In this document: positions 1 through 6,169 of the stretch, in pieces | Layout of the letters: each line of letters starts with the position of its first letter | Position numbering within the stretch: position 1 is the first letter of the stretch | Source: Streptosporangiaceae bacterium | Lineage (GTDB): Bacteria; Actinomycetota; Actinomycetes; Streptosporangiales; Streptosporangiaceae | Assembly (NCBI GenBank): GCA_030041195.1 | Contig: JASHOI010000247.1 | Coordinates: forward strand, 1 to 16,366 | Reading direction: 5' to 3' | Length of the DNA stretch: 16,366 nucleotides | Notes under the pieces: generated by a model | What the model saw: only the letters and a program-made list of their open reading frames with translations | The model's database searches: none | What the model was told of the DNA's origin: nothing | Translations under genes and position numbers: made by a program

Positions 1-765
1 CACGCCCTCGCCGAAGTCCGCCGTGCCGCGCAGCCGGTCCTGCTCGGCGGCCTCGCGGTCGGTCGCCGCCCGAACCCGGCCGGCCAGGTCGCCGCGCATC
101 GTCGCCCGGATGGACCGCACCGCCAGCGGGGCCGAGACCGCGATCTCGGCGGCCAGCGCGTGGGCCTCGGCGCGCACCCGGTCGGCGGGTACCAGCAGGT
201 CACACAGGCCGATGCTGGCCGCCTGCTCGCCGCCGATCCGGCGGCCGGTGTACAGCAGGACCATGCTGTGCTGCTGGCCGACGATCGCGGGCAGCGTCAC
301 CGTGAGCCCGAACCCGTGGTGGAAGCCGAGCCGGGCGAAGTTCGCCGCGAACCGGGCCTCCGGGCAGCCGACGCGGAAATCGGCCGAGCAGGCCAGCCCG
401 AGCCCGCCGCCGATCGCCGCGCCCTGGACCGCGGCCACCACCGGCTTGCCCGCCTCGAACAGCCGGATGGCCTCGCGGTACAGGGAAGCAGGCCCGCCGC
501 CGAGCCCGTCGCCCCCGTCGCCGTCTCCGTCTTCGTCTCCGCCGAGGTTGGCTCCGGCGCAGAAGTGCTTTCCCTCCGCGCACAGCACGATCGCCCGGCA
601 CCGGGGATCGGTGTCCAGCGCCTGGTAGGCGTCGGCCAGCGAGCGGATCAGGGCCCGGTCGAAGTAGTTGTCCGGCGGCCGGTGCAGCTCGACGGTGGCC
701 ACGAAGTCCTCGTCGAGCGCGACCGTTACGTCGCCGTACTGCCGATCCATGGGCATCCCGCTCAT
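1..765 (-). CDS. Enoyl-CoA hydratase/isomerase (crotonase) family protein, 3' end outside window
   Basis: Crotonase-fold acyl-CoA enzyme; 255 residues are visible and the frame is still open at base 1, so perhaps 15-20 C-terminal residues are missing. The oxyanion-hole signature is clear: FCAGANL near residues 68-74 and the GAAIGGGLGLA segment at 115-125, followed by the usual ADFRV strand. Both catalytic glutamates of true hydratases (E144 and E164 in rat crotonase) are replaced: G123 in GGGLGLA and F143 in FAANFARLG. This argues against a standard hydratase and leaves isomerase, dehalogenase-like, thioesterase-like or other crotonase chemistry open. A Gly/Asp-only stretch (about residues 76-92) is inserted after the first oxyanion loop. 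The start ATG at 765 has GCGGGGGA ending about 5 nt upstream; in-frame ATGs at 756 and 750 lack comparable sites. It is transcribed divergently from the 879 gene. Family is confident; substrate is unknown. Confidence 0.88.
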   Translation of the reverse strand, partial: MSGMPMDRQYGDVTVALDEDFVATVELHRPPDNYFDRALIRSLADAYQALDTDPRCRAIVLCAEGKHFCAGANLGGDEDGDGDGGDGLGGGPASLYREAIRLFEAGKPVVAAVQGAAIGGGLGLACSADFRVGCPEARFAANFARLGFHHGFGLTVTLPAIVGQQHSMVLLYTGRRIGGEQAASIGLCDLLVPADRVRAEAHALAAEIAVSAPLAVRSIRATMRGDLAGRVRAATDREAAEQDRLRGTADFGEGV

Positions 766-878
766 AGTGTTCCCCCGCTCGTCTGTCTGGTCAGATTATG
801 AGCCGGTATCCGATGAGTTCCCGGCGCGGCCGTCGTCTTCCTGGCAGATTGACACCGAAGCGGCAACGGGAGGACGAG
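766..878. promoter_or_regulatory. Divergent intergenic region between crotonase and TIGR03086 genes
   Basis: This 113-bp spacer must hold promoters for the leftward crotonase gene and the rightward DinB-like gene. A TAATCT hexamer on the minus strand (about 795-800) fits the actinobacterial -10 pattern TANNNT, but no convincing -35 is visible. The plus-strand GGGAGG at 868-873 is the ribosome-binding site of the gene starting at 879, with a 5-nt spacer. Confidence 0.35.
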
Positions 879-1454
879 ATGCCGGTGCTGGACCTGGGGC
901 CCGCGGCCGACGAGATGTCGGTGCTGATCGCGGCGGTACCCGACGAGCTGCTCGGCCGCGCGACGCCGTGTCCCGCCTACCGGCTGGGCGACCTCATCGA
1001 TCACGTCGGCGGGCTCGCCCTGGCCTTCGCCGCGGCGGCGGCCAAGGACCGCGGCCCGGTGACCGCGGCAGCGGCGTCCGGTGACGCGGCCCGGCTTGGT
1101 GAGGACTGGCGGACCCGCATCCCGCGCAATCTGTCCGCCCTGGCGGCCGCGTGGCAGGAGCCCGCCGCCTGGACCGGCATGACCCAGGTCGGCGGCGCTG
1201 ACCTGCCGGGCGAGGTCGCGGGCCTGGCCGCGCTGAACGAGCTCGTCGTTCACGGCTGGGACGTCGCCCGGGCCAGCGCGCAGGAGCTCGGCACCGATCC
1301 GGCCGCGGTCGCGGCGGCGCACGGCTTCCTCGCGGCGGCTGGGGGCCCGTTCGGGCCGGTGGTGACCGTGCCGGCCGGCCGGCCGCTGCTCGACCAGGTG
1401 GTCGGGCTGGCCGGGCGCGACCCCGACTGGACCCCCGGCCGGTTCGGAACCTAG
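879..1454 (+). CDS. TIGR03086-type metal-binding protein (mycothiol-dependent maleylpyruvate isomerase-like, DinB superfamily)
   Basis: A 191-residue four-helix-bundle protein of the DinB/MDMPI superfamily. The N-terminal TPCPAYRLGDLIDHVGG (residues 29-45) matches the family opening, and NELVVHGWDVARA (120-132) is the second conserved block. The metal triad of MDMPI (His, then Glu-x3-His) maps to H42, E121 and H125, so metal binding is likely retained. The tail LLDQVVGLAGRDPDWTP is typical of the TIGR03086 subfamily. Members are abundant in actinomycetes, where some use mycothiol; most have no known substrate. The ATG at 879 has GGGAGG 5 nt upstream; a longer in-frame start at 798 has no site and was rejected. 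The TAG stop shares CTAG (1451-1454) with the stop of the convergent TIR-like gene. Confidence 0.85.
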   Translation: MPVLDLGPAADEMSVLIAAVPDELLGRATPCPAYRLGDLIDHVGGLALAFAAAAAKDRGPVTAAAASGDAARLGEDWRTRIPRNLSALAAAWQEPAAWTGMTQVGGADLPGEVAGLAALNELVVHGWDVARASAQELGTDPAAVAAAHGFLAAAGGPFGPVVTVPAGRPLLDQVVGLAGRDPDWTPGRFGT

Positions 1455-2623
1455 GCGCCGACCGCCGGTAACGCCCAGAAGCGCTGGTAGCACTCGGCGT
1501 GCTCGCGGTCGCTGACCTGTTCGGTGGCCGCCAGCACGTCGCGCGCCTTTTCCGCGATCAGCGGGTCAGGATCCCCGCTCAGCCGCTCAGCCAGGCCCCG
1601 GGCCACCGCGGCGGGCCTGACCCCGGCAAGGCCGAGCAGCGCAACCGCGACCGCGAACCTGTCCCGCACGTCGTCGCTGGCCGCGAGCGATTCGAGGATC
1701 ACGTACGCCTCGCGCCGGTGCAGCGCCAGTTCCTGGACCGCGGCCATGGCCGGTGCCCACACGAACCAGTCCTCGGTGCTCGGCGCGACCAGCCGGCCGA
1801 GCACCTCGACGGGAACGTCGAGCGGCGCCGCCGCCGCCCGGTCCCTGAGCAGGTTCGCCGCGCAAGCCCGGGCCGGATACAGCGGATCGCTGGCGAGCGT
1901 CTCGACCATTTCGCGCGACACCAGCGCCGCGTCAAGCCGCGACGCCGCCTCGAGCAGCGCCGCCGCGGCGAGCTCCCTGGTTTTGTTCTTGGGCTCCATG
2001 ACCTCGCGGTACAACTCGTTGGCGACCCAGCGGCGGCGGTCCTCGGACCGGTCACGCAGCAGCGGGTAGATCCGCGCGCAGGCATCGTCCCGGTCGCGCG
2101 GCGCTGGCGCGGCGAGCAGGGCGTCGACGTCATCCGCTTCCCAGGAAGCGACATGGTGCGGTGCGGCGGCCGCACTCTCGGGCGCCGGCACGATCCCCCA
2201 CTGCTGCAGTTGCTTCAGGATGACCTCGGCCGCCACGGCCGGTTTGGTCACGTCGAGGCTGTCGTAGGTCGGGGTGATGTCGCTTGGCAACAGGACGCCC
2301 GGTGACTTCAGCACCTGCGCATGATCCCGCAGGTGCGGCCGGCCAAGGGCGTACTGGATCTCGTCGATGATGTTGGCCCTGGGGTACTTCGTGCCGTCGC
2401 TGAGCTCATAGTCGGCCGTGCACAGCGCCGCGAACGCCGACGACGCGTCCAGGTAGGGCTCGGCCTTGGTCTCCTCGCCGCCCACGGACGTCAGCGGCGG
2501 CTCGTCGCTGATGATGATCACGCGAAGGCCCTGACCGGCCAGGGTGTCGCGCACCGGCCACGCGAGGCCGTGCTTGAACCTATCCGAGCAGGACAAGAAC
2601 ACGGCAACTTGCCCGCCTAGCAT
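1451..2623 (-). CDS. TIR-like nucleotide-binding domain protein with C-terminal HEAT-like repeats
   Basis: A 390-residue protein in two parts. Residues 5-145 read as a TIR-like domain of the predicted nucleotide-binding type (PF10137-like): a first strand VAVFLSCSD, a helix ending before GLRVIIISDEP (32-42), and the diagnostic block NIIDEIQYALG (84-94), in which E88 aligns with the catalytic glutamate of NVIxELGxxxG in that family, followed by LLPSDI (111-116). Residues about 163-372 are helical, with HEAT-like pairs (for example around 244-265, 314-336 and 350-366). Proteins with this NADase-like TIR domain often act in bacterial immunity, where the second domain senses or oligomerises; here that is inference. 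AGAGGAG lies 9 nt before the ATG at 2623. No other defence gene is adjacent. Its stop overlaps the 879 gene's stop. TIR-like assignment is good; enzymatic activity is unproven. Confidence 0.72.
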   Translation of the reverse strand: MLGGQVAVFLSCSDRFKHGLAWPVRDTLAGQGLRVIIISDEPPLTSVGGEETKAEPYLDASSAFAALCTADYELSDGTKYPRANIIDEIQYALGRPHLRDHAQVLKSPGVLLPSDITPTYDSLDVTKPAVAAEVILKQLQQWGIVPAPESAAAAPHHVASWEADDVDALLAAPAPRDRDDACARIYPLLRDRSEDRRRWVANELYREVMEPKNKTRELAAAALLEAASRLDAALVSREMVETLASDPLYPARACAANLLRDRAAAAPLDVPVEVLGRLVAPSTEDWFVWAPAMAAVQELALHRREAYVILESLAASDDVRDRFAVAVALLGLAGVRPAAVARGLAERLSGDPDPLIAEKARDVLAATEQVSDREHAECYQRFWALPAVGA

Positions 2624-2749
2624 CCCGGATCACTCCTCTGCGGATGGCTGAGTAGGCAATCACTGCTGCCGAGCCCCCCAGCGCTGCTGCTAACCCGTGT
2701 CCCTCGTCCCGCTCAACGAGTGCTCACGCATAGTTTTTACCTTACGAAC

Positions 2750-2824
2750 GCCGCAATTCATGATCATTTCGACTTTTACTGTGATCGGCTCGCGACCATT
2801 GGATGAAATATACCGAATTGCGGC
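2750..2824. repeat. 10-bp inverted repeat, arms 2750-2759 and 2815-2824
   Basis: GCCGCAATTC at 2750-2759 is exactly reverse-complemented as GAATTGCGGC at 2815-2824, with 55 bp between. It sits in the AT-richer leader about 130-200 bp upstream of the TIR-like gene. It may be a paired operator or an RNA stem; nothing in the sequence decides between them. Confidence 0.5.
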
Positions 2825-2835
2825 TGCGATCCACT

Positions 2836-2880
2836 GCCGGAGCCGCCCCCCGTGGCTTCATTATTTGGGCGGGCTCCGGC
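2836..2880 (-). terminator. Terminator-like hairpin after the alpha-CTD gene
   Basis: GCCGGAGCC (2836-2844) pairs perfectly with GGCTCCGGC (2872-2880), and the stem continues past a bulge through GCCC/GGGC. It begins one base beyond the TGA stop (2882-2884) of the leftward alpha-CTD gene. There is no U tract, as is common for actinobacterial intrinsic terminators. It probably ends the padR/alpha-CTD transcript and insulates the TIR-like gene downstream. Confidence 0.6.
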
Positions 2881-2881
2881 T

Positions 2882-3382
2882 TCAGGGGGCGGGCCATCTC
2901 GGCTTCTCCCCTGGCCATACGTGGCGCAGCGTCACGGCGAGCTTCCCGCCGCCGGTGACAAGCAAGGACACGATGAACCTTGCCCTGGCCTTTGGGGATC
3001 TGAGCGCGTAGAGCTCGCCTTTCCACTCCTCCACCCAGCGATGCCGTTCGGCCGCGGGCAGCAGCGCTCCCGCCAGGCCAAGAGCGCGCAGCGACAGCCA
3101 GCCCGGCCGGCGGGGTTCCCGCACCCGCCGGGCGGCGCGGCTGCCACCCCGGCGAACCGACCGCGGGCCGTCCCACGGGGACAAGCCGATCTGATTCAGC
3201 TTGCCCTTCAGCTCGTCCATGGTCGCGGGGGTGACATTCTTCAGGCCCCGCACGTACCGTTCCGGCAGTATCACGAGCTGCCCGACGGTATCGATTCCAT
3301 CGCGCTTGAGCGCGTTGTAGCAGCGAACGGTCAGGCACAGTTCTTCGATGGGCACGTTGTACGAGCCCCCACGCGACACCAT
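2882..3382 (-). CDS. RNA polymerase alpha C-terminal-domain-like protein
   Basis: A 166-residue protein. Residues 10-67 (VPIEELCLTVRCYNALKRDG onward) match the alpha-CTD fold of RpoA, the module that binds UP-element DNA and activators. Aligned by eye to E. coli, R265, N268, N294 and E302 are kept as R20, N23, N49 and E57, whereas C269, G296 and K298 are A24, T51 and A53, and S299 is T54. The second half is an Arg-rich linker (74-93) and a segment with LPAAERHRWVEEWKGELYAL (108-127), whose helix recurs in actinomycete proteins next to PadR regulators. It lacks the RpoA assembly domain, so it is not an alpha subunit. ATG 3382 overlaps the padR stop by one base (TGATG), implying translational coupling and joint action. 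Its role as co-regulator or DNA-binding partner is inference. Confidence 0.8.
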   Translation of the reverse strand: MVSRGGSYNVPIEELCLTVRCYNALKRDGIDTVGQLVILPERYVRGLKNVTPATMDELKGKLNQIGLSPWDGPRSVRRGGSRAARRVREPRRPGWLSLRALGLAGALLPAAERHRWVEEWKGELYALRSPKARARFIVSLLVTGGGKLAVTLRHVWPGEKPRWPAP

Positions 3383-3732
3383 CACGCCACCGTTCCCGGG
3401 TCGCCGGGATGCGGGCCTGCGTGCAGCGGAACAGCAGCGGTTCGCGGCGGCCTGCGGGTCGGCGCGACGGCGAGGCGCGCGCGTTCCTCGCCGTCGGAGG
3501 TGAACCGGTAGTAGCGGCGGCGGGGCCTGCCCTGTGCCTCGTGCTCGGCAGGGTCTTCCCACCGCGACTCGAGCCAGCCGTACCGCTCCAGCCGGGCGAT
3601 GATCGGGTAGATGGTCCCGGCCGGCAGCCCGGTCGCCTCGATCATCTGCAGCCCGTACCACTCACGGCCCGGGTCCTGCAACGCGAGCCGCAGCACCAGC
3701 TTGGTCTGCAACGTCATTTTCGGTCCGCTCAT
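3382..3732 (-). CDS. PadR family transcriptional regulator
   Basis: A 116-residue winged-helix repressor. The PadR pattern is clear: MTLQTKLVLRLALQ, then YGLQMIEATGLPAGTIYPII (residues 26-45) as the recognition region, ARLERYGWLE, and the wing GRPRRRYYRFTSDGEERAR. The short Pro/Arg-rich tail makes it the small PadR class. PadR proteins usually repress their own operon and a nearby exporter or detoxification gene in response to a ligand. ATG 3732 was chosen because a -10 hexamer TAGAGT lies 7 nt upstream, predicting a transcript that begins at or next to the ATG; no Shine-Dalgarno is present. An internal ATG at 3717 is an alternative. The upstream frame to 3903 has no start signal. It is followed by the coupled alpha-CTD gene. 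Confidence 0.85.
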   Translation of the reverse strand: MSGPKMTLQTKLVLRLALQDPGREWYGLQMIEATGLPAGTIYPIIARLERYGWLESRWEDPAEHEAQGRPRRRYYRFTSDGEERARLAVAPTRRPPRTAAVPLHAGPHPGDPGTVA

Positions 3733-3738
3733 ATAACG

Positions 3739-3771
3739 AACTCTATATAGATCGAGTTGGATAATCAACTC
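3739..3771. promoter_or_regulatory. Candidate PadR operator: three AACTC/GAGTT half-sites
   Basis: GAGTTG-gataat-CAACTC (3754-3771) is a perfect 6-bp inverted repeat, and a further AACTC at 3739-3743 forms a second dyad with GAGTT at 3754-3758. The half-sites cover the -10, spacer and -35 of the padR promoter, the arrangement expected for autorepression. That PadR is the protein bound here is inference. Confidence 0.45.
3740..3768 (-). promoter_or_regulatory. Predicted leaderless padR promoter (-35 3763-3768, -10 3740-3745)
   Basis: On the minus strand TTGATT (3763-3768) and TAGAGT (3740-3745) are separated by exactly 17 bp. The -10 ends 7 nt before the padR ATG at 3732, which places the transcription start at about the first codon. 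The pair lies inside an AT-rich patch unusual for the window. Confidence 0.5.
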
Positions 3772-3857
3772 GGGATCGGTACCTGGAACCCGGAACGCCC
3801 ACCGCCGGCACAGCACCGAAGCAAGCGACGCGCGGTGGTGGCTCGGGCCAGCCACTC

Positions 3858-3909
3858 GCATCGATGTACCGTTGGGCCGCATAGAACAGGCCTTTTGGTA
3901 CATCGATGC
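3858..3909. repeat. Perfect 13-bp inverted repeat forming a composite hairpin
   Basis: GCATCGATGTACC (3858-3870) is exactly reverse-complemented at 3897-3909 across a 26-nt loop. Inside the loop GGCC (3875-3878) can pair with GGCC (3889-3892), leaving a 10-nt apical loop. It lies 30 bp past the stop of the leftward MurG-like gene and about 90 bp upstream of the padR promoter. It may act as a terminator without U tract, or as a large operator; no direct repeats or transposase suggest a mobile element. Confidence 0.55.
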
Positions 3910-3939
3910 CCGCGGCGCGGGGCACAGCGGGCGGGAACG

Positions 3940-5127
3940 CTAGGAACGTTTCGGAGCGGCTCGCTCGCCGATCACGCCGATGATCTCGGCAGCGACCCGG
4001 CCGGCCGCGTCCGGGCGGCCGAGCTCCCTGGCCCTGGCCGCCATGGCGCTGCGCTCACCGGGGTTGTTCAGCAGCTGCAGCAACTCGTCACGCAGACGCT
4101 CCGGCGTGACATCTGGGCCGGCCAGCATCTTGGCGGCACCCTCCCTCGCGAGATGCCTGGCGGTGCGCCGCTGCTCGTCGCCTCCCGTGGGTATGAGCGG
4201 GATGAGGATCGCGGCCTTGCCCAGCCCGGTCAGTTCCGCCGTCGTGCTGGCACCACTGCGGCAGACGACCACGTCGGCCGCGGCCAGCACGTCGGGAAGC
4301 TCGTGGTGAATGTAGTCGATCACCCGGTAGCGCCGGGCGAGCGGCTCGGGCAGGGCCACCGCGGCGTCACGGGCCCTGATGAAGCCGTACTCGCCGGACT
4401 GGTGCAGCATGTAGCAGTACGGCAGCACGTCGGGCAGTATCCCGGCCACAAGATCGTTGACCTGCAGGGCACCGGTGGCGCCGCCGGTGACCAGGACCAG
4501 CGGCGGCTGCGCGTCGCGACCGTACGCCTTCTGACCGCGCAGAGAGTCACCGGCCAGCACCTCCGGGCGTATCGGGTTGCCGGTAACCACAGCCCTGCGG
4601 CGGGCCGCGGCCGGCAGGTGCTCGACCGAGGACTCGTGGCTCAGCAACACGCGCGTGGCCAGCAGGGCCAGGATCCGGTTGGCCAGGCCGACCGTGCTGG
4701 TCTGCTCGTGCATCACCAGCGGGCGGCGCAGCACCCAAGCGGCGACGCCGATCGGGACGCACACGTAGCCGCCCGTCGACAGCACCACGTCGGGCCTGAC
4801 GCGCAGCACGATGCCAAAGGCCTGCACAACCCCCAGCGGGATCCGGAACGCGTCGGCGACGTTCTTGGCCAGCTCCCGCGGCGTCGGGGAGCGGCGCAGC
4901 TTGCCGGTCGTGATCGCCTTGAACGGTATGTGCTCCTGGCGGCAGATCTTGGCCTCGAGGCCGCTGGCCACGCCGACCCACACGAACTGCGCGTGGGTCC
5001 CGGTCTCGGCGAACCGGGCGCGGAGCGCCCGGATCGCGGTCAGAGCCGGATAGGTGTGGCCGCCGGTCCCACCCCCGGTGACAATGATCCGAACTCCCCC
5101 GAGGTGTTTCGCACTATGGGCGCCCAT
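3940..5127 (-). CDS. MurG-family glycosyltransferase (UDP-GlcNAc:lipid I transferase-like paralogue)
   Basis: A 395-residue GT-B glycosyltransferase with MurG landmarks: the N-terminal glycine loop TGGGTGGHTYPAL (residues 17-29), the membrane-side block STGGYVCVPIGVAA (117-130), MHEQTSTVGLANRIL (139-153, compare MurG HEQN..PGxxN), TGNPIRPEV (182-190), the second glycine loop TGGATGALQVND (214-225) and the donor-binding block RSGASTTAEL..GK..ILIPL (290-311) with GGDEQ (315-319). MurG transfers GlcNAc from UDP-GlcNAc to lipid I at the cytoplasmic face of the membrane. No division or cell-wall (dcw) neighbours are present, so this is more likely a paralogue acting on another lipid or glycan acceptor than the housekeeping enzyme. 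HEQN of MurG reads HEQT here. ATG 5127 has GAGGGA 5 nt upstream. It follows the polymerase gene by 64 bp on the same strand. Confidence 0.82.
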   Translation of the reverse strand: MGAHSAKHLGGVRIIVTGGGTGGHTYPALTAIRALRARFAETGTHAQFVWVGVASGLEAKICRQEHIPFKAITTGKLRRSPTPRELAKNVADAFRIPLGVVQAFGIVLRVRPDVVLSTGGYVCVPIGVAAWVLRRPLVMHEQTSTVGLANRILALLATRVLLSHESSVEHLPAAARRRAVVTGNPIRPEVLAGDSLRGQKAYGRDAQPPLVLVTGGATGALQVNDLVAGILPDVLPYCYMLHQSGEYGFIRARDAAVALPEPLARRYRVIDYIHHELPDVLAAADVVVCRSGASTTAELTGLGKAAILIPLIPTGGDEQRRTARHLAREGAAKMLAGPDVTPERLRDELLQLLNNPGERSAMAARARELGRPDAAGRVAAEIIGVIGERAAPKRS

Positions 5128-5191
5128 ACCGTCCCTCGCGAAGTGGCCGTCGGGGCCATCGTAGAGGCGGGGATTTCCGGGCGTCTGGCAG

Positions 5192-6133
5192 TCAGTCGAG
5201 GCCGTCGCGGTCTGCCCACTCCAGCAGCGTGTCCAGGGAGTAAACCGCGTCGTCGATGCCCTCGTGCAGGTCGCCGAGCCTGGCGAACCGGGCGGGCACG
5301 GTGGCGATCGTGAACTGCCGCGGGTCGACGTCGTCGATCTCGTCCCAGGTGATCGGCGTCGACACGGTCGCCTCGGGCACGCCGCGCACCGAGTATGCGC
5401 TGGCCATCGTGTGGTCCCTGGCGTTCTGGTTGTAGTCGATGAACAGCATGGTGGGGTCGCGATCCCTTCGCCACCAGGTGGTCGTCACGTCGCCAGGGAC
5501 GCGGCGCTCGGCCTCCCGGGCAAAGGCGTGCGCGGCCCTGCGGACCTCGGCGAACCCCCACCGCGGCTCGATGCGGACGTAGACATGCAGGCCGTTGCCA
5601 CCGGACGTCTTCGGCCACCCGGTCGCGCCGAGCTCGTCGAGGATCCCGTGGACGACGTGAGCGACCCGCCGCACCGTGTCGAAGCCGCAGCGCGGCATGG
5701 GGTCCAGGTCGATGCGCCATTCGTCCGGCCGCTCGGTGTCCGCCCGGCGGGAGTTCCACGGGTGGAACTCGACAGTGGACATCTGGACCGCCCACAGGAC
5801 GCTGGCCAGTTCGGTGACGCACAGTTCGTCGGCGTGCCGGCCGTAACGCGGGAAGTCCACCCGCACGGTCTGCAGCCACGGCGGAGCGCCGTTCGGAATC
5901 CGCTTCTGGTGCACCTTTCCGCCACCTGCGACGCCCTCGGACACGCCGGACGGGAAGCGATGCATCATGCACGGCCGCTCCCGGAGGGCGCGCACGATGC
6001 CGTCGCCGACCGAAAGGTAGTAACGGGCGAGGTCGAGCTTGGTCTCGTCCCGGGCCGGGAAGTACACCCGGTCCGGGCTCGAGATCCGCACGGTCCGGTC
6101 CCCGGCCTGGAGTTCTACCTCTGCGGCGGCCAT
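5192..6133 (-). CDS. Stand-alone LigD-type DNA polymerase/primase (PolD1-like)
   Basis: A 313-residue protein matching the polymerase domain of bacterial NHEJ ligase LigD, without ligase or nuclease domains. The primase-polymerase catalytic core is intact: RIDLDP (140-145) gives the metal-binding D142 and D144, D233 in MLFIDYNQNAR is the likely third Asp, and SGGNGLHVYV (177-186) with H183 is the conserved nucleotide-handling block. VEFHPW (121-126) and the HRFPSGV/HQKRIPN blocks are also family marks. Mycobacterial PolD1 is the closest architecture I know: it adds ribo- or deoxynucleotides at ends and gaps. No Ku or ligase gene is within view. The ATG at 6133 has no Shine-Dalgarno but a TAGGTT hexamer 6 nt upstream (6140-6145), suggesting its own leaderless start, in addition to read-through from the deacetylase gene 36 bp upstream. 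Confidence 0.88.
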   Translation of the reverse strand: MAAAEVELQAGDRTVRISSPDRVYFPARDETKLDLARYYLSVGDGIVRALRERPCMMHRFPSGVSEGVAGGGKVHQKRIPNGAPPWLQTVRVDFPRYGRHADELCVTELASVLWAVQMSTVEFHPWNSRRADTERPDEWRIDLDPMPRCGFDTVRRVAHVVHGILDELGATGWPKTSGGNGLHVYVRIEPRWGFAEVRRAAHAFAREAERRVPGDVTTTWWRRDRDPTMLFIDYNQNARDHTMASAYSVRGVPEATVSTPITWDEIDDVDPRQFTIATVPARFARLGDLHEGIDDAVYSLDTLLEWADRDGLD

Positions 6134-6139
6134 ACAGAG

Positions 6140-6145
6140 AACCTA
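6140..6145 (-). promoter_or_regulatory. Possible -10 element for leaderless start of LigD-type polymerase gene
   Basis: TAGGTT on the minus strand fits TANNNT and is 6 nt from the ATG at 6133. No -35 at 17 bp is visible, so the call rests on position and on the lack of a ribosome-binding site. Confidence 0.3.
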
Positions 6146-6169
6146 GCCGCCGCCCGCGGCGAGGCTGGG

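Larger units (their letters stand above)
2624..2881. promoter_or_regulatory. AT-richer spacer upstream of the TIR-like gene
   Basis: A 258-bp gene-free region. About 2725-2820 is clearly richer in A and T than its surroundings and must carry the promoter of the leftward TIR-like gene. It contains a perfect 10-bp inverted repeat (2750-2759 and 2815-2824). A minus-strand TAAGGT (about 2738-2743) fits the -10 pattern, without a good -35. Near 2836-2880 is a hairpin described separately. No convincing coding frame is seen. Confidence 0.4.

Noticed and set aside
3743..3925. 60-codon minus-strand frame upstream of padR
   Set aside because: It runs through the 13-bp inverted repeat and the padR promoter and has no ribosome-binding site or family pattern.
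3757..5313. Plus-strand open frame of 518 codons over the MurG-like gene
   Set aside because: No recognisable domain and a composition of antisense type; the minus strand carries full MurG motifs.
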